A stretch of 64,000 nt of DNA from JAJDFU01 sp964595955 (GCA_964595955.1 CAZQSF010000001.1:55501-119500), one strand, 5' to 3'. Counted from the stretch's first letter, positions 16,749 to 25,810 are shown. A program made the numbers and translations. The notes: generated from the letters alone by a model not told the origin.

Positions 16749-18077
16749 TCAGAACAATCCGTCGAGCAGGCGTTTGATATCCAGCCCGTTCACATAGATC
16801 ACCAGGCCCAGCACGATAATGAAACCCGCCAGGGTAGCGTATTCGAGGAACTTGTCGCTGGGTTTGCGCCCGGTAGCTACCTCATAGAGCAGGAACATGA
16901 CGTGGCCTCCATCGAGGGCAGGAATGGGCAGCAGGTTCATAAAGGCCAGAATGAGCGACAGGATGGCCGTCATCTTCCAGAAGCGTTCCCAGTCCCAAAC
17001 GGTGCCGTACATCTGCCCTATGGTTACGAAGCCGCCCAGGCTGTCGGAGGGATTGATGCGGCCGCGAAACATCTGCCCGAAGGCTTTTACCTGATCGGCC
17101 AGCAGCCCCCAGCCCTGCGATACACCGGCGGGCAGAGCCTGAGCCAGGGTGTAGTCCTGCCGGCGGGTTTCGTACATTTTAGGGGCCAGTCCAACCATTC
17201 CTTTTTCCGTGGTGGTCATGGAAAGCCGGAGGGTGTCCTGCTCGCGAAGCAGGGTGAGGGTCACTTCCTTCCCTTTGTGCTGCTGGGCTTCCTTTTGGAA
17301 TTCGTGAAAAAAGCGGGCGGGCTTCCCGTTGAGCTGCAGGATCTGATCGCCGGGCCGGACTCCTGCTTGTTCCGCCGGGCTGCCCTCCAGTACTTCGCGC
17401 ACATCGAAGGGCAAGCGCATATCGAATAGGGTATAGCGTCGATCGCGGCTGGAAAGCAGGCGGGCGTAGTCTTCGCCTATGGGGAGCTGAATTTCCTCTT
17501 TATCGCGGCGAACGGTGAGCGAACGAGCGTCGTTGACGATGACCTCCCGTATGACCGTGGCGGCACTGAATTTCTCAAAAGGTTTGCCGCCAATGGAGGC
17601 AATGTGATCGCCTTCTTCGATGCCCATGGCGCGGCCCAGACTGTCGGGCACCACACCGTAGGTTACATTTTCATTGGGCAGGTATTCTTCGCCCCAGGTC
17701 CACAGCACCATACCGTAGATGAAAAAGCCGAGTATCAGGTTGACCGTCACCCCACCGAGCATGATGATGAGGCGTTGCCAGGCCGGCTTGGAGCGAAACT
17801 CCCAGGGCTTGGGTGGCTCGTTCAACTGGGCCGTATCCAGGCTTTCGTCTACCATGCCGGAGAGCTTGACGTAGCCGCCCAAGGGCAGCCAACCCACTCC
17901 GTATTCGGTATCGCCTTTCTTGGTCTTCAGAAGCGAAAACCAGGGATCGAAGAAAAGATAAAACTTCTCCACGCGCACGTTGAACCAGCGAGCGGGCAGG
18001 AAATGACCTCCTTCGTGCAGAACGATGAGGATAGAAAGGCTCAACATGAGCTGGCCAACGGCAATAAGAACACCCAT
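16749..18077 (-). CDS. rseP: RIP site-2 metalloprotease RseP
   Basis: This intramembrane zinc protease cleaves membrane-embedded substrates such as anti-sigma factors and leftover signal peptides. It has 442 residues. The first membrane helix holds the zinc motif HEGGH (H21, E22, H25) and the C-terminal helix the third ligand in NLLPIPALDGGH (D389). Two PDZ-like regions lie between them; GSPAEQAGVRPGDQILQLNG in the second is clear. The length and topology are normal. It starts 70 nt downstream of an exact TAnnTTTG element and is transcribed away from rsmE. The pair of tRNA genes lies downstream on the same strand. Confidence 0.95.
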   Translation of the reverse strand: MGVLIAVGQLMLSLSILIVLHEGGHFLPARWFNVRVEKFYLFFDPWFSLLKTKKGDTEYGVGWLPLGGYVKLSGMVDESLDTAQLNEPPKPWEFRSKPAWQRLIIMLGGVTVNLILGFFIYGMVLWTWGEEYLPNENVTYGVVPDSLGRAMGIEEGDHIASIGGKPFEKFSAATVIREVIVNDARSLTVRRDKEEIQLPIGEDYARLLSSRDRRYTLFDMRLPFDVREVLEGSPAEQAGVRPGDQILQLNGKPARFFHEFQKEAQQHKGKEVTLTLLREQDTLRLSMTTTEKGMVGLAPKMYETRRQDYTLAQALPAGVSQGWGLLADQVKAFGQMFRGRINPSDSLGGFVTIGQMYGTVWDWERFWKMTAILSLILAFMNLLPIPALDGGHVMFLLYEVATGRKPSDKFLEYATLAGFIIVLGLVIYVNGLDIKRLLDGLF

Positions 18078-18147
18078 AGGTATGCGTAAAAATTCAGTGA
18101 ATCAGCAGAAAAACAGTCTTTGACAGCCTGTTGTTTCCAAAGAACGG

Positions 18148-18155
18148 CAAAGGTA
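18148..18155 (-). promoter_or_regulatory. candidate promoter -7 element for rseP
   Basis: It reads TACCTTTG on the minus strand, an exact TAnnTTTG, 70 nt upstream of the rseP ATG. No clear TTTG partner is visible at -33. Confidence 0.45.
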
Positions 18156-18309
18156 GGGGGAAATGCCCACTTTTTCGATGGAGATGCCCCGGCCTTGGAG
18201 GAAACCCTGGATGGCTGCGCGCTTTTTGCTTCGCTTCCGGATTTGTTTCTTTGTCTTTCCAAAGGCTGCTCGTTTGCACCCATTTGCAGATCCCAAGCCA
18301 CCACCGACC

Positions 18310-19011
18310 ATGATCGTTTTCTATACCCCCGACATTACCGACGACGGTCTGGCCCGTTTTGATGCGTCCGAATCGCGGCACATCAGCCAGGTATTGCGAA
18401 AAAAGCCGGGCGATGAGATCGCGTTCACCGACGGCCGGGGCGGCCGGTATGCCGGTTTTCTGGCGGAGGTGCACCGGGATGCCTGTACCGCTCGCATTAC
18501 CCATGCCGAGGAGGTGCCATCCCGGCCGTTCGGTCTGCACCTGGTTTTGGCTCCGCCCAAAAACAGCAACCGGCTGGAATGGGTGGCGGAAAAGGTCACG
18601 GAGCTGGGGGTGGAGACCATAAGCCTGGTGCAGTGCAGCCGCAGCGAGCGAACCCGAGTGCGCACCGATCGGTTGGAGCGCATCCTGCTCGCAGCCATGA
18701 AGCAGTCGATGCAGGCATATTTACCTCGCATTCAGGGACTGCAGCCCCTGGAGGAGTTTCTCCGGCAAGGCCTCAGCGGACAGGGCTTCATCGCCTGGTG
18801 TGGGGCGGAAAAGCTGCCCTCGCTGCAACACAACTACCGGCGAGGAGCAGACGTTACCCTTCTGATCGGCCCCGAAGGAGATTTTACCCCCGAGGAAGTC
18901 CGCCTGGCCGAGGCCTGCGGTTACGAACCCGTAAGCCTTGGGCCCAATCGATTGCGTACCGAAACGGCCGCCTTAGTGGCTTGTACCATTGTAAATGTGA
19001 TGAACCAATGA
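18310..19011 (+). CDS. rsmE: 16S rRNA m3U1498 methyltransferase RsmE
   Basis: It methylates N3 of U1498 in 16S rRNA using SAM. The ATG at 18310 (MIVFYTPDI) gives 233 residues, the family length; the open frame upstream to 18163 lacks family similarity. The N-terminal PUA-like domain covers about residues 1-70. The C-terminal SPOUT knot carries the SAM-binding motifs LLIGPEGDFTPEEV and SLGPNRLRTETAAL. Its stop overlaps the start of the DUF4159 gene as ATGA, so the two are cotranscribed. Confidence 0.95.
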   Translation: MIVFYTPDITDDGLARFDASESRHISQVLRKKPGDEIAFTDGRGGRYAGFLAEVHRDACTARITHAEEVPSRPFGLHLVLAPPKNSNRLEWVAEKVTELGVETISLVQCSRSERTRVRTDRLERILLAAMKQSMQAYLPRIQGLQPLEEFLRQGLSGQGFIAWCGAEKLPSLQHNYRRGADVTLLIGPEGDFTPEEVRLAEACGYEPVSLGPNRLRTETAALVACTIVNVMNQ

Positions 19012-19676
19012 ATGCGCTCTTAAGACTTGTCATCTTGTTTTTCGTTCCCCTGCTTTTCGCCACCAGGGTGTCGGTGGAGAAGCCTTCTCTGAAGATGGCC
19101 CTGCTCAAATACCGGGGCGGAGGCGACTGGTATTCCAACCCTACCTCCCTGCCCAACCTGGCCCGCTTCTGCAACGACCAGTTGGGCACCAATCTCGATC
19201 CCAACTACGCTACCGTCGAAGTGGGCAGTGCCGAGTTGTTCAACTATCCCTTCGTGCATATGACGGGGCACGGCAATGTTGTATTATCCGACGGGGAAGC
19301 CGAAAACCTGAGGAATTACCTCATGGGAGGCGGCTTTCTGCATATCGACGACAATTACGGGATGGATCCCTTCGTGCGCCCGGCCCTGAAGAAAGTTTTT
19401 CCCGACCAGGAGTTAGTGGAGTTGCCCTTCGACCATCCGATCTATGATCAAAAGTTTAAATTTCCCAATGGCCTGCCCAAGGTGCACAAGCACGACGAAA
19501 AACCGCCACAGGGATACGGCTTGTTTTACGAAGGCCGACTGGTTGTTTTTTATACCTACGAATGCGACCTGGGCGACGGTTGGGAAGATCCCGAGGTGCA
19601 CAATGATCCGGCAGAGGTACGCCTCAGGGCCCTGCAAATGGGGGCGAATCTGGTCCAATACGCATTTCAGCAATAA
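19008..19676 (+). CDS. secreted DUF4159 protein
   Basis: The protein has 222 residues with an N-terminal signal peptide, beginning at the ATG that overlaps the rsmE stop. The body matches the DUF4159 pattern: KMALLKYRGGGDWYSNPTSL near the start, the central MTGHGNVVLSDGEAENLRNYL and GGGFLHIDDNYGMD, then LPFDHPIY. The fold of this domain is thought to resemble class I glutamine amidotransferase-like domains, but no enzymatic activity is established. Its role is unknown. It converges with the PspC-like gene with a 5-bp gap. Confidence 0.85.
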   Translation: MNALLRLVILFFVPLLFATRVSVEKPSLKMALLKYRGGGDWYSNPTSLPNLARFCNDQLGTNLDPNYATVEVGSAELFNYPFVHMTGHGNVVLSDGEAENLRNYLMGGGFLHIDDNYGMDPFVRPALKKVFPDQELVELPFDHPIYDQKFKFPNGLPKVHKHDEKPPQGYGLFYEGRLVVFYTYECDLGDGWEDPEVHNDPAEVRLRALQMGANLVQYAFQQ

Positions 19677-19681
19677 GTGCT

Positions 19682-19897
19682 TCAGCCCCAGATGACATCC
19701 CGGCCGCGGCTGATGTATCGCTTGATATTTAGCCAGAAGGCTACAAAGAGATAGAGAATGACGGGAGAGCCCAGGGTTACAAAGGACAGGTAAATGAAAT
19801 ACAGACGAATCCGGGCTGAAGCAACCCCCATCCTGCGACCAATAGCTTCGCAAACGCCAAAGGCAGAATGCTGCAAAATTGCGGGTAATCGTTTCAT
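19682..19897 (-). CDS. small PspC-domain membrane protein
   Basis: The 71-residue protein has a PspC-like N-terminus (FGVCEAIGRRMGVASARIRLYFI) and one long membrane helix (about 31-58, rich in F, L and V) ending in basic residues. PspC proteins take part in envelope stress sensing in other bacteria; here the function is inferred from the domain only. It lies tail to tail with the DUF4159 gene. Confidence 0.8.
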   Translation of the reverse strand: MKRLPAILQHSAFGVCEAIGRRMGVASARIRLYFIYLSFVTLGSPVILYLFVAFWLNIKRYISRGRDVIWG

Positions 19898-20027
19898 GGA
19901 ATCATTGTTTGAAACCTAAGGTAAATGCAAATATGGCGAATTTTGTTGGCAAAACGCCCGTCGAAAATGCCGGATCCGGGAAAGTCTGCTCGCCCCACCT
20001 GCATTTAGCGGGCTGAATTTCAGCAGT

Positions 20028-20465
20028 ATGAAATCGGGTATCTTCCTCTATGTTCTACGGTTCGGCGCTTTGATCCTGGGCTTGCTCCTGGCCTTTAAGC
20101 TGAGCCAATATGCGCTGTTTTTCCCGCAGCGGGGCAGCGAGTGGATGATCGGTCTGGGCGGACTAGTCGTGCTGGCCTCCGGCTTTCTGGCTGCCCGCTG
20201 GTTGATCTCAACCAAACCCGAATACCCGCTTGTGGAAGAAAGCCCGGCGGCTGTTGAACAAAAGCGGGAAGCGCTGGGCATCAGCCCTAGGGAGTACGCC
20301 GTACTGAAGGCATTGGCTCAGGGACACTCCAACCAGGAAATTGCCAATCGGCTGTTTATTGCGGAGAGCACCGTCAAAACCCATGTCTCCCGCCTGCTCG
20401 CCAAGCTGGAGGTGAAAAGCCGAACCCAGGCCGTGGTAAAAGCTCGCCAGCTTGGTCTGGTATGA
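20028..20465 (+). CDS. membrane-tethered LuxR-family transcription regulator
   Basis: The 145-residue protein has two N-terminal membrane helices (about 8-30 and 40-61), a short linker, and a C-terminal LuxR/FixJ-type helix-turn-helix. The HTH shows SPREYAVLKALAQGHSNQEIANRLFIAESTVKTHVSRLLAKLEVKSRTQAV, split here only to name it: recognition helix around STVKTHVSRL. There is no receiver or ligand-binding domain, so any signal must come through the membrane segment or a partner. An intrinsic terminator follows 32 bp after the stop, then a DUF4199 gene. This pairing with a DUF4199 protein suggests a common role, but the target is unknown. Confidence 0.85.
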   Translation: MKSGIFLYVLRFGALILGLLLAFKLSQYALFFPQRGSEWMIGLGGLVVLASGFLAARWLISTKPEYPLVEESPAAVEQKREALGISPREYAVLKALAQGHSNQEIANRLFIAESTVKTHVSRLLAKLEVKSRTQAVVKARQLGLV

Positions 20466-20497
20466 GCAGCACCAATTGCAAATCGAGCGGGTGGAAC

Positions 20498-20519
20498 TCC
20501 TCCGAAAGGAGGATTTTTT
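20498..20519 (+). terminator. intrinsic terminator after the luxR-like gene
   Basis: A 6-bp stem TCCTCC/GGAGGA with a GAAA tetraloop is followed directly by six T residues (20514-20519). It lies between the regulator and the DUF4199 gene, so it may partly separate their expression. Confidence 0.85.
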
Positions 20520-20582
20520 CAAAATGGTACTTTCGACGGAGCCGCAGGTTTCGGGTTTTGGCTTTTTTTGGAACCAAAACGC

Positions 20583-21074
20583 ATGAAACAGCGCATTCTA
20601 CTCCGTTTCGGGTTTTACTCCGCAGCCATCCTGATCGTTACCTTCGGGCTTTCCTGGTTGCTCTTTGGAACCCGCCTGAACTATCGCACTGCCGAACTGG
20701 TAGGTTACCTCAGTTTGTTGGTGGCCTTGTCCATGATTTTCTGGGGCATCAAGGCTTATCGCGACCAATTATTGGGCGGCAGCCTGACCTTTGGTCAAGG
20801 CTTTCAAGCCGGTATGCTCATCCTGCTGATCCCGGCAGTGGGTTTCTTTGCCTTCACCGTCGCCTTTTTTTACCTGGCCGGCGATCGCTTTTTCGAATAC
20901 ATGGAAAAGGAGATGCCTCCCGAGCAGCTGGCTCAGTACGAGGCTTCCAAAGAAATGTTCGTCAACCCCTGGTTTCAGGGGGCGGTAATGCTGGGGACGG
21001 TCCTGGCCCTCGGGCTGGTGATCGTTATCCTCTCGAGCCTCATACTGAAGCGGCGTCCTCAAAAGGCCTCATGA
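20583..21074 (+). CDS. DUF4199 membrane protein
   Basis: The protein has 163 residues with four predicted membrane helices (about 9-28, 35-54, 75-100 and 132-155). It is preceded by a plausible start at 20583; a TTG five codons earlier is less likely. The pattern GSLTFGQGFQAGMLI and the length fit the DUF4199 family, common in Bacteroidota and of unknown function. Its 3' end overlaps the end of lpxB on the other strand by 6 bp. Confidence 0.8.
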   Translation: MKQRILLRFGFYSAAILIVTFGLSWLLFGTRLNYRTAELVGYLSLLVALSMIFWGIKAYRDQLLGGSLTFGQGFQAGMLILLIPAVGFFAFTVAFFYLAGDRFFEYMEKEMPPEQLAQYEASKEMFVNPWFQGAVMLGTVLALGLVIVILSSLILKRRPQKAS

Positions 21075-22208
21075 CGTGAGAGCGACCATGCTCTGCAGGC
21101 GATCCACCATGAGCCGGGCCGTTCGCCGGGAGGCCCCGGATTCGCCGAGGCGCTGCCGGAGTTCGGAAAAACCGGCCTTCAGGTCGGCACGGACCGAAGG
21201 GTCCAGCAGGCGTTCGAATTCTTCCTTAAGGCGTTTGGAGTTGAAGTCATGCTGGATAAGTTCCTGCACCAGAGGCCGGTCAACGATGAGGTTGATCAGG
21301 GAAATGTAGGGGATATCCACCAACCGGCGGGCGATGAGGTAGGATAATGGGCTACCTCGGTAGCATACGACTTCAGGCACGGCAAAAAGCCCCGTCTCCA
21401 GGGTAGCTGTTCCCGAAGTTACCAAAGCGGCGTAGGCCTGCGCTAAAAGAGGGTAGGTTTGGTTGTGCACAATGGCCACTTGTCCCGTTCCCGAAGGACT
21501 TTCCCGAATGATCGCTTCATAGAAGTTTTCGGGTATGGAGGGAGCAGCGGCTACGACGAACTGGTAGTCCGGAAAATCCGGTGGCAGGGTCAGCATCGTG
21601 GGAAGCATGCGGCTGATCTCCTGCCGGCGGCTGCCCGGCAGGAGGGCAATAAGCGGGCGATCGTCCAGCCCGTGTTCTTTCCGGAAAGCCGGATCGGCCT
21701 CATACCGGTCGATGACGTCCAGCAACGGATGCCCTACGAAGTCTACCTCCACGCCATAATCCCGGTAAAAGGCCTTTTCAAACGGCAGGATAACGTACAT
21801 GCGATCGACGTAAGCCTTGATTTGATGGACGCGGCTTCGATGCCAGGCCCAGATTTGAGGAGAGATGTAATAAAAAACGCGCAGGCCCTGGGCCCGGGCC
21901 CATTTGGCAATGCGCAGGTTGAAGCCCGGATAGTCGATGAGAATGAGCACGTCGGGTTGCCAGGAAAGAATATCCGCCTTGCAGTGTTTAATGTTGCCCA
22001 GTATGGTCCGCAGGTTGGCCACCACTTCAGCGAAGCCCATGAAGGCCAGATCGCGATAGTGCTTGACCAGCTCGGCTCCCTGGGCTTCCATCAGGTCGCC
22101 ACCCCAGGCCCGGAAGGTAGCTGAGGGATCTTCTAACTTTAGCGCTTTCATCAGGTTGGCCCCGTGAAGGTCTCCCGATGCTTCTCCGGCCAGGATATAG
22201 TAGTTCAT
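21069..22208 (-). CDS. lpxB: lipid-A-disaccharide synthase LpxB
   Basis: It joins UDP-2,3-diacylglucosamine and lipid X to make the lipid A disaccharide at the inner membrane, which confirms an LPS-bearing Gram-negative cell. The 379-residue length is normal. Motifs seen are AGEASGDLHGANL at the N-terminus, LIDYPGFNLRIA, YYISPQIWAWHRSRV, FVGHPLLD, LLPGSRRQEI and SGTATLETGLF. It is the last gene of the surE operon, 88 bp after a small membrane-protein gene. Confidence 0.96.
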   Translation of the reverse strand: MNYYILAGEASGDLHGANLMKALKLEDPSATFRAWGGDLMEAQGAELVKHYRDLAFMGFAEVVANLRTILGNIKHCKADILSWQPDVLILIDYPGFNLRIAKWARAQGLRVFYYISPQIWAWHRSRVHQIKAYVDRMYVILPFEKAFYRDYGVEVDFVGHPLLDVIDRYEADPAFRKEHGLDDRPLIALLPGSRRQEISRMLPTMLTLPPDFPDYQFVVAAAPSIPENFYEAIIRESPSGTGQVAIVHNQTYPLLAQAYAALVTSGTATLETGLFAVPEVVCYRGSPLSYLIARRLVDIPYISLINLIVDRPLVQELIQHDFNSKRLKEEFERLLDPSVRADLKAGFSELRQRLGESGASRRTARLMVDRLQSMVALTS

Positions 22209-22296
22209 TGGTTCAGCGGGTTAGGTAGTAGAGTCCGAAATTTTAGACGGTAAGGCCGTTCAATCCAGCATCTGCCCTTCAAAAGTCCCACTTTCT

Positions 22297-22596
22297 TCAC
22301 AACACTTGCTTACCAAACAGGACGACCCATAAGATCGCATAGGCCACAGTGGGAAAGATGAGCCCGCGGATGCTCTGATAGTGTTTGCGGCGCTGGAAGA
22401 TCTGAAGCGGGATGATGTTGAGGCAGATGGCCAGCACGCCCAGGGTGCGCTCCCGGAAGCTGTCCGAAAGGCGGCCGCCCGTAGCCTCTGACAGGGAGGC
22501 AAGTCCCTCGAACAGGGTTTGTATGACGGCATACCCCACGAAGGGAATGATAAGCCCCACGATGACCCCCAGCCAGATGTTGTCGTTTCGGAACAT
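22297..22596 (-). CDS. small membrane protein between surE and lpxB
   Basis: The 99-residue protein starts at the ATG at 22596 (MFRNDNIWLG). It has three hydrophobic helices at about 8-28, 50-66 and 78-95, with a hydrophilic linker containing SEATGGRLSDSF. I do not recognise a family. It lies 47 bp downstream of surE and 88 bp upstream of lpxB on the same strand, so it is very likely cotranscribed and may be an inner-membrane accessory of envelope synthesis. Longer frames running upstream are read-through of the surE region. Confidence 0.7.
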   Translation of the reverse strand: MFRNDNIWLGVIVGLIIPFVGYAVIQTLFEGLASLSEATGGRLSDSFRERTLGVLAICLNIIPLQIFQRRKHYQSIRGLIFPTVAYAILWVVLFGKQVL

Positions 22597-22643
22597 AGTT
22601 TTTTTTGAGATGTCTGATTGGCACCAAGGTCGAACAGCAGCAC

Positions 22644-23432
22644 TCATTCTACGCCCTGGACCACGGCTTCCATGCTTTCTTTCAGCAGCTTCAGGCTGCG
22701 GTAGTCCGTAAGATCGTGCATGGAAGGTACGACGGACAGGTAGCCGTTTTGCAGGGCCCAGATATCGGTGTCCTCCTCCTGGTCTTCGTTGACAAATCGG
22801 CCGGTGAGCCAGTAATAATTCTGCCCGCGGGGGTCTTTGGCCTCTACGAATTCTTCTACCCAGCGGGCATCGGCTTGCCGGCACACCTTGATGCCCTTTA
22901 GCTCGGCTTCGGGCAGATTGGGAATATTCACGTTGAGCAGGCTGCCCTCCTGCAGGCCGTTCTCCAGGACAAACCGGATCAACTGCCCGACATAAGCCTT
23001 GCCCGGTTCAAAATCCGCTTCGTGGGAGTAGTCGAGCAGGCTGAACCCTATGGAAGGAATGCTTTCCAGCGAAGCCTCCATAGCTGCCGAAAGAGTTCCG
23101 GAGTAGATGATGTTGATGGATGCGTTGGAGCCGTGGTTGATGCCCGAAACACAAATGTCGGGCGGCCGGTCCTTGAGGACGACGTTCTTGGCCAGTTTTA
23201 CACAATCTACCGGCGTGCCCGAGCACTCGTAGGCCTCAATGCCGTCGAAGACTTCTACCGGGTGGAGCCGTATGGGGCCGGAGATGGTGATGGCATGCCC
23301 CATGCCGCTTTGGGGCGAGTCGGGGGCTACGACGACTACATCGCCGATCTGTCGAGAAACGTCCACCAGGGCACGAATGCCGGGGGCCGTTATGCCGTCG
23401 TCATTGGTGACGAGAATGAGCGGTTTTTGCAT
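22644..23432 (-). CDS. surE: 5'/3'-nucleotidase SurE
   Basis: This metal-dependent phosphatase acts on nucleoside monophosphates and supports stationary-phase survival in other bacteria. It has 262 residues. The N-terminal motif LVTNDDGITAPGI gives the metal-binding aspartates D11 and D12. VVAPDSPQSGMGHAIT and the central SGINHGSNASINIIYSGTLSAAMEA are family signatures. It leads the operon surE - small membrane protein - lpxB and is preceded by an exact TAAATTTG promoter element 50 nt upstream. Confidence 0.95.
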   Translation of the reverse strand: MQKPLILVTNDDGITAPGIRALVDVSRQIGDVVVVAPDSPQSGMGHAITISGPIRLHPVEVFDGIEAYECSGTPVDCVKLAKNVVLKDRPPDICVSGINHGSNASINIIYSGTLSAAMEASLESIPSIGFSLLDYSHEADFEPGKAYVGQLIRFVLENGLQEGSLLNVNIPNLPEAELKGIKVCRQADARWVEEFVEAKDPRGQNYYWLTGRFVNEDQEEDTDIWALQNGYLSVVPSMHDLTDYRSLKLLKESMEAVVQGVE

Positions 23433-23482
23433 GTTTGTGTTTTGCTACTTCCGATAACGGTTACCGGATACTGCTCGATGAG

Positions 23483-23490
23483 CAAATTTA
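23483..23490 (-). promoter_or_regulatory. candidate promoter -7 element for the surE operon
   Basis: It reads TAAATTTG on the minus strand, an exact match to TAnnTTTG, 50 nt upstream of the surE ATG. A -33 match is not evident. Confidence 0.45.
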
Positions 23491-23585
23491 GGCCCAATCC
23501 CCGGTTTGTGACACATCTTTTACTGCAAAAACCTTTCCGGCGCTCGGCTGTTGCTGTTTTCGTTTTTTGAAACGGAGATCTGATT

Positions 23586-24611
23586 ATGGCCCTGAATGGA
23601 AAAAAAGGCGTGTTGCTGGTCAACCTGGGTACGCCCGATTCGCCCCGCCGCGGCGACGTGTATCGCTACCTCAAACAATTTTTGCTGGATCCTCGCGTAG
23701 TGGATTATCCATGGCTTCCCCGCAATCTGCTGGTGCGGGGTATCATCGCTCCTTTTCGCTCCGGGAGCTCCGCCAAACTGTATCAAAAACTCTGGACGGA
23801 AGAAGGATCGCCGCTAAAGGTGTACGGCGAGCGCCTGGCCGCCGGGGTGCAGGAACGCCTGGGCAAGGGCTACGTGGTGGAGTTGGCTATGCGCTATCAG
23901 AATCCCTCCATTCCGCAAGCCGTACAGCGGCTTCTGGATCGACAGGTCCAGGAGATCATTGTCTTTCCGCTCTTTCCGCAATACGCCTCGGCCACAACCG
24001 GTTCGGTGCACGAGGCCGTTATGCGCGAGTTGGCCGGCAAACAGGCCATCCCCAACGTCAGGCTTATCAATTCATATTACGATCATCCCGAAATGATCCG
24101 TCTGTTTGCGGATAATGCGCGTCGGTTCGACCTCGACAGCTACGACCATATTCTCTTCAGCTACCACGGATTGCCCAAGCGCCAACTGCGCAAGGGCGAC
24201 CCCACCGGCCGATATTGCCAGCAGGTCGAGAATTGTTGTCAGCGCATCGGTCCGCACAACCAGTTTTGCTATTCGGCTCAATGCCATGCTACCACCCGGG
24301 CCATTGCCGCCGAACTGGAGCTGCATGCCGACCGCTACACCACCACCTTTCAGAGTCGCCTCGGTCCGGAGGAATGGGCCAAGCCTTATACGAGTGCGGT
24401 CCTGGAGGAAAAGGCCAAGGCCGGAGCAAAAAAACTGCTGGTGTTCTCGCCCGCCTTCGTGGCAGACTGCCTGGAGACCATCATCGAGATCGGGTATGAG
24501 TACCAGGAAGAGTTTGAGGAAATGGGCGGCGAACAGGTCGACCTCGTGCCCAGCCTCAACGACGACCCCCGCTGGATGAATCTGGTGGCAGATCTGGTAC
24601 GAACCGCCTGA
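23586..24611 (+). CDS. hemH: ferrochelatase HemH
   Basis: It inserts Fe2+ into protoporphyrin IX in the last step of protoheme synthesis. The 341-residue length is normal. Signatures are VLLVNLGTPDSP at the N-terminus, the metal-site histidine in ILFSYHGLPKRQ, and the glutamate region in FVADCLETIIEIGYEY. An internal CQQVENCCQRIG segment holds several cysteines, but I cannot say whether it binds a cluster. It diverges from the surE operon. Confidence 0.96.
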   Translation: MALNGKKGVLLVNLGTPDSPRRGDVYRYLKQFLLDPRVVDYPWLPRNLLVRGIIAPFRSGSSAKLYQKLWTEEGSPLKVYGERLAAGVQERLGKGYVVELAMRYQNPSIPQAVQRLLDRQVQEIIVFPLFPQYASATTGSVHEAVMRELAGKQAIPNVRLINSYYDHPEMIRLFADNARRFDLDSYDHILFSYHGLPKRQLRKGDPTGRYCQQVENCCQRIGPHNQFCYSAQCHATTRAIAAELELHADRYTTTFQSRLGPEEWAKPYTSAVLEEKAKAGAKKLLVFSPAFVADCLETIIEIGYEYQEEFEEMGGEQVDLVPSLNDDPRWMNLVADLVRTA

Positions 24612-24805
24612 GGGCCTTGCAAAAAGATTTTAGTGAACGGTTTTGAGTCGTCTTGCGGGATTGCTCCCCGCAAAGTCAGGGGGCCCGAGATGCGTTGTCG
24701 GCAAGCATGGGCTGCGAATGCAGGCGCACGCCTTGTCCGGATGGGCCTGGCCGTGCCGCCGGGATCTCACACCCAAACCCAAACCTATCTACTATCTTTA
24801 TACCC

Positions 24806-25810
24806 ATGACCTTTGACCAGCTTTTTCAGGATCTGAAAAAAGGAAACTTCCGGCCGTTGTACGTCTTTCATGGCGAGGAGGGCTACTTCATCGATACCCT
24901 TACCCGCTTCATCGAGCAGCACGCTCTGCCGGAAGAACAGCGCGCCTTCAACCAGACCGTGCTCTACGGACGCGATACGGATGCCAAGACCCTGCTGGAT
25001 GTAGCCCAGCGCTACCCCATGATGGCCGAGCGGCAGGTGGTGATCCTCAAGGAGGCCCAGGAGATGAAGGGCTTGAGCGACCTGAAGACCTATGTGGAAC
25101 AGCCGGCGGAGACGACCATTCTCGTCATCGCACACAAGAACAAGAAGATTCCGGGCAATACTGCTTTTGGAAAAGCCATCAAGAAAAAAGCTGTGGTGCT
25201 GGAGGCCAAGCCGCTCTACGACAATCAGATTCCCGCCTGGATCAAATCGTATTTGAAAAGCAGGAAATACAGCATCACCGAGGAGGCCACCGCCCTGATC
25301 GCCGAATACCTGGGCAGCGACCTCAGCAAGGTGGCCAATGAACTGGACAAATTGATGCTCAGTATGCCGTCCGGCGCCGAGGTCACCTCAGCTCAGGTAG
25401 AGGCGCAGATCGGCATCAGCAAGGACTTCAATGTGTTCGAGCTGCAAAAAGCCCTGGGACAGCGCGACTCCCTCAAGGCCCAGCGCATCGTCCTGTATTT
25501 TGCATCCAATCCCAAGCGCAACCCCTTCATCGTGGTGGTAAGCAGCCTCTTCAACTACTTCAGCAAGATCCTGATGCTGCACGAACTGAACCGCCTTCCG
25601 GATAAGGAGCTGGCCGGCAAGTTGAAGGTTAATCCGTACTTTTTGGGCGAGTACCGGGCCGCCGCCCGGCAATATACCCGCGAACAAACCGAGCAGGTCA
25701 TCCATCTGCTGAGTGAGTACGACCTCAAGAGCAAAGGCGTGGGCTACGATACAGCCGGCAAACCCAACGGTGCCCTGCTAAAGGAGTTGGTGTGGCGGAT
25801 AATGCATTAG
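24806..25810 (+). CDS. holA: DNA polymerase III delta subunit HolA
   Basis: This is the clamp-loader subunit that opens the beta sliding clamp. The ATG at 24806 (MTFDQLFQDLKKGNF) gives 334 residues, the family length; the frame is open up to 24653 but the extra residues look non-coding. Motifs typical of the family are PLYVFHGEEGYFIDTL, the AAA+ region with ILVIAHKNKKIPGNT, and the C-terminal collar domain with FVVVSSLFNYFSKILMLHEL-like helices. A near-consensus TATCTTTA element lies at 24793-24800, only 5 nt from the ATG. If it is the promoter, the transcript would be almost leaderless. Confidence 0.92.
   Translation: MTFDQLFQDLKKGNFRPLYVFHGEEGYFIDTLTRFIEQHALPEEQRAFNQTVLYGRDTDAKTLLDVAQRYPMMAERQVVILKEAQEMKGLSDLKTYVEQPAETTILVIAHKNKKIPGNTAFGKAIKKKAVVLEAKPLYDNQIPAWIKSYLKSRKYSITEEATALIAEYLGSDLSKVANELDKLMLSMPSGAEVTSAQVEAQIGISKDFNVFELQKALGQRDSLKAQRIVLYFASNPKRNPFIVVVSSLFNYFSKILMLHELNRLPDKELAGKLKVNPYFLGEYRAAARQYTREQTEQVIHLLSEYDLKSKGVGYDTAGKPNGALLKELVWRIMH

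Noticed and set aside
16608..17429. 273-residue plus-strand frame over the end of rseP
   Set aside because: Antisense to the conserved C-terminal half of rseP; no recognisable domain.
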